Assembly (NCBI RefSeq): GCF_003243515.1
Contig: NZ_QFRA01000002.1
Coordinates: 62,001-126,000, forward strand
DNA from: Corynebacterium kroppenstedtii
Lineage (GTDB): Bacteria > Actinomycetota > Actinomycetes > Mycobacteriales > Mycobacteriaceae
DNA length: 64,000 nt
Direction: 5' to 3'
Shown: piece by piece, positions 62,006 to 64,000 of the stretch
Position numbering within the stretch: the first letter of the stretch is position 1
How the letters are laid out: each line of letters starts with the position of its first letter
Program-made: the position numbers and the translations under genes
The notes under the pieces: model-generated
The model's input: the letters and a program-made list of their open reading frames with translations, nothing else
What the model was told of the DNA's origin: nothing
The model's database searches: none

Positions 62006-62033
62006 GGGGCTCACTCTTAACGGAGTGGGTCCC
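62006..62033 (+). terminator. Terminator after groEL1
   Basis: GGGGCTCACTC (62006-62016) pairs with GAGTGGGTCCC (62023-62033, with G-U pairs) around TTAACG, followed by TTCTCGTTG. A moderate intrinsic terminator. Confidence 0.6.
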
Positions 62034-62050
62034 TTCTCGTTGTCCGTAAT

Positions 62051-62209
62051 TAAGGGCTATACGTCAAAATGTGTCCGCATGCGGGAAAACTGCGGGGGGA
62101 TATCGGGGTTGGTGGTGAAAACTGCGGGGGAATATGGTCAAAAAATGGCCGAAAATTGACCATATTCCCCCGCACTTTTGGGCTCCAGGTGTAGGGTCCC
62201 CGCGGTTTT
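62051..62209 (-). repeat. Dispersed palindromic repeat, copy 2 (inverted relative to copy 1)
   Basis: Reverse complement of the element at 8509-8680, with shared blocks (GCATGCGG, AAAACTGCGGGG, GGTGGTGAAAACTGCGGGGG, AAAAATGGCCGAAAAT, GGGCTCCAGGTGTAG). The internal palindrome GGGGGAATATGGTCA ... TGACCATATTCCCCC is even better than in copy 1, which has the matching changes on both arms, so the stem is conserved. Both copies lie just after an operon terminator. Confidence 0.8.
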
Positions 62210-62532
62210 CCTTGTACCGGTTTCTTGTTCTGTGCGTCGGTGTTTCGCGCCCCCGGGATTGAGTTCTTCCTGGGGGTATACGACAAAACTGTTGGTGGTG
62301 GATGTGATCTGCTCGGGGTAGAGCGCACCGTCGGATGGGGGATCGGCTCGATGAGCCACTGGTCATCGCGGGTGGTGTCGCGTGCGCACCACCGCCAGGC
62401 GATGAGGTGGTCGATTCTTCGGCATGAAACTACGCGAATATATGGTTGCCGGGCATATATTTTCCGTGTTTGCCTAGATCACAGGCCAGAAATCACCGGG
62501 CTCGGATACACTTTCTGTCGTATTCCCCGTAA
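62210..62532. other. Intergenic, hairpin AATATATG/CATATATT
   Basis: No gene is convincing in this 320-base stretch; an open frame of ~100 codons on the plus strand has no family or ribosome site. AATATATG (62437-62444) and CATATATT (62454-62461) form an 8-base inverted repeat around 9 bases, unusual in this G+C-rich setting. It may be an operator or a weak terminator for the minus-strand gene that ends at 62533. Confidence 0.4.
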
Positions 62533-63456
62533 TTAAGGGCGAACAACCTGCATATCGCGCAGATGCCGGTAGAACGTCACACGAGTCAGCGCCCGTGGGT
62601 GAGGAACACCATCGCGATACACCATAAATGGCTTTCCACCAGCTTGAACGGCGCGTCCAGTCAGCACTGCGCTATCAACAGCGCCGGCCTCGGGGCCACG
62701 GTGGAATAATCGCCCCAAAAACCCGCGTCGTTCATGGGGCGAGCTGGATCGTGTGGATTTCGTTCGGTCACCGCTGTAGGCCGACGGCCCAGTCATGGCA
62801 ACGGCAGCAATTCCCGGCGCGTCCAGGGTGGATACCAACCGCGTGCCATAAAAATCGTTCTCATCAGGAGCTCCGACGGTAGTGTCGTCGATAATGATTT
62901 CGCCGACAAACGGCGAGCCATCCGTTGAACAAATTTCGGCGACGCCCAGAGTTGCCCTGCCAGAATCGTCGCGGATAAGGGGTACAGGACGGACCGATCC
63001 CGACAAAGCGATTGACCAGGGCTTATCGGCCACGCCCCAGCTTGTTGCAATCACCGACTGCGCTTCGACGTTCGACTCGTCCGGTGAAATATGGGCGTCC
63101 GATAAAACATCGCCCCCGGCCAGAACAGGGACATAGGCGAGTTCGATCCACGTGGCGTCGATACGCATTAAACGCGTGGCCACAGCATCAAGGTCGGCAT
63201 CGGTGCCGACGACAACCAGCCGAACTGTGTCGATGGGCGTGCGTGGATCCGGCCCGGGTGCCCCAAGATGGTCAACATCGGGCTGAGCGGCGATCTCGTC
63301 CAGGCTCGGCGTCGGATCGTGCTGAAGATACCGGGCCACCAGCTCATCAATAAAGTGCAGATCCTTACGTCCCGGGCAGGTGGGAACGGTATGCACGGGC
63401 AAGGGGAGGTCCTGGGGAAGCGGTGCGCCACCGCAACGGACGATGTGAATGGGCAT
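62533..63456 (-). CDS. Conserved hypothetical protein next to purA
   Basis: A ~307-residue cytosolic protein I cannot assign. The ATG at 63456 (MPIHIVRCGG) follows AAGGAT at long spacing; the frame is open to 63492. It has an N-terminal part with PTCPGRKDLHFIDELVARYL, a middle domain with IDTVRLVVVGTDADLDAVAT that looks like a nucleotide- or sugar-kinase-like strand-helix unit, a Ser/Arg-rich loop (KSTRSSSPHERRGFLGRLFH), and a strongly basic/aromatic end (GVPHPRALTRVTFYRHLRD). The tail somewhat resembles diacylglycerol kinase-like C-termini, but that is not enough for a call. It is divergent from purA. Confidence 0.7.
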   Translation of the reverse strand: MPIHIVRCGGAPLPQDLPLPVHTVPTCPGRKDLHFIDELVARYLQHDPTPSLDEIAAQPDVDHLGAPGPDPRTPIDTVRLVVVGTDADLDAVATRLMRIDATWIELAYVPVLAGGDVLSDAHISPDESNVEAQSVIATSWGVADKPWSIALSGSVRPVPLIRDDSGRATLGVAEICSTDGSPFVGEIIIDDTTVGAPDENDFYGTRLVSTLDAPGIAAVAMTGPSAYSGDRTKSTRSSSPHERRGFLGRLFHRGPEAGAVDSAVLTGRAVQAGGKPFMVYRDGVPHPRALTRVTFYRHLRDMQVVRP

Positions 63457-63770
63457 GGGGGTACGGTGATCCTTCGACAATGAACGCTGCAAAAACCGTT
63501 GGTGGCGGCACGTCGTCGAGCCCTAAATACAAAGGGTCCCGAAAAACTATGCCACCAACCAGCGGTGTACGGTGTCACGACCCATCGTAGCCGCGCTGGT
63601 TTTCACCGTCTGTGCGCGGGGTTTTGCCTATTTACCTAGCTGTTTGGCCCTTCTGCACGCACGCGCACTCTCACCCGTTACACTTGACGTGGTTTGTGCC
63701 CCGATTGGCACTCCGACGTTAGGCTTGTGGTCCCGGCTCGTCGGCAATCCATGGGACCGTGGGAGTTTTC
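63457..63770. other. Divergent promoter region, hypothetical gene/purA
   Basis: A 314-base gap between divergent genes with no coding family. Regulatory sites for purA are expected, but no PurR-like box or riboswitch was recognised. GGGAG just before 63771 is the purA ribosome site. Confidence 0.4.
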
Positions 63771-64000
63771 GTGACTGCTGCTGCGATCGTTGTCGTGGGT
63801 GCTCAGTGGGGCGATGAAGGCAAAGGTAAAGCTACCGACATTTTGGGCGGCAAAGTTGATTACGTCGTCAAGCCCAATGGCGGTAACAACGCTGGCCACA
63901 CGGTTGTTGTGGGCGGCGAAAAGTACGAACTCAAGCTGCTTCCCGCGGGAGTGCTGTCCCCGAACGCCACTCCGGTGCTGGGCAATGGCGTGGTGATCAA
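63771..64000 (+). CDS. purA: Adenylosuccinate synthetase, 3' end cut by window
   Basis: Joins IMP and aspartate with GTP hydrolysis in AMP synthesis. GTG 63771 follows GTGGGAG. The 76 codons present include the GTP-binding start [20 protein letters not shown] with catalytic Asp and the IMP/GTP motif [13 protein letters not shown] with its catalytic His. The frame runs off the window end. Confidence 0.97.
   Translation, partial: MTAAAIVVVGAQWGDEGKGKATDILGGKVDYVVKPNGGNNAGHTVVVGGEKYELKLLPAGVLSPNATPVLGNGVVI

Noticed and set aside
62225..62536. ~100-codon frame between groEL1 and the hypothetical gene
   Set aside because: No ribosome-binding site, no family and atypical composition.

Overview
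The window is chromosomal DNA from a high-GC Gram-positive bacterium of the Corynebacteriales, most likely a Corynebacterium (inference). Four things point there: the ribosomal protein / secY / adk / map / infA / rpoA block, an ESX-4 type VII secretion locus between truA and rplM, the glmM-glmS-nnrD-alr-tsa-groES-groEL1 block, and a broken aftC-like arabinosyltransferase gene. The long list of broken genes would suit a host-adapted, lipophilic species such as C. kroppenstedtii, but that species name is only a guess.

Layout. 1-3.0 kb: end of a PhoD-like phosphatase, a Tat lipoprotein siderophore-binding protein and a cupin. 3.5-8.3 kb: rpsH-rplF-rplR-rpsE-rpmD-rplO, terminator, secY-adk. 8.5-11.4 kb: a dispersed repeat and a decaying iron ABC transporter (binding protein cut by an in-frame TGA, intact permease, wrecked ATPase). 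11.5-17.2 kb: map, an orphan arginine deiminase, a sugar acetyltransferase and a collapsed beta-glucoside operon (frameshifted bglG, intact bglA, only the EIIA tail of bglF). 17.4-21.0 kb: infA-rpsM-rpsK-rpsD-rpoA-rplQ. 21.3-24.5 kb: frameshifted aftC-like gene and two Ser-rich lipoprotein paralogues. 24.5-41.2 kb: truA and the ESX-4 region (eccE-like candidate, an inserted ABC exporter with frameshifted ATPase, eccB, mycP, eccD, eccC, Rv3446c-like gene, two WXG100 proteins). 41.3-42.9 kb: orphan amino-acid-binding lipoprotein and decayed sequence. 43-53 kb: rplM-rpsI, membrane acyltransferase/SGNH hydrolase, glmM, an uncharacterised three-gene cassette, an alpha/beta hydrolase-like gene, glmS. 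53.3-61.9 kb: nnrD, an alr-tsaE fusion, tsaB, rimI, tsaD, groES-groEL1 under a CIRCE operator. 62-64 kb: second repeat copy, an unknown gene and the start of purA.

The strongest signal is the state of the ESX-4 machine. The ATPase gene eccC and the channel gene eccD each carry one in-frame TGA, the Rv3446c-like gene is frameshifted at a run of six C, and the inserted ABC ATPase is frameshifted in an A/T run. eccB, mycP and both WXG100 genes remain open. Either type VII secretion has recently been lost here, or the products depend on readthrough; sequencing error at the two homopolymer sites cannot be excluded. Other items of note are the Alr-TsaE fusion, the conserved-looking cassette at 48.2-50.1 kb with its own TATAAT box and a palindrome in the leader, and a ~165 bp dispersed palindromic repeat present twice in opposite orientation. 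No tRNA, rRNA, CRISPR array, transposase gene or origin was recognised.
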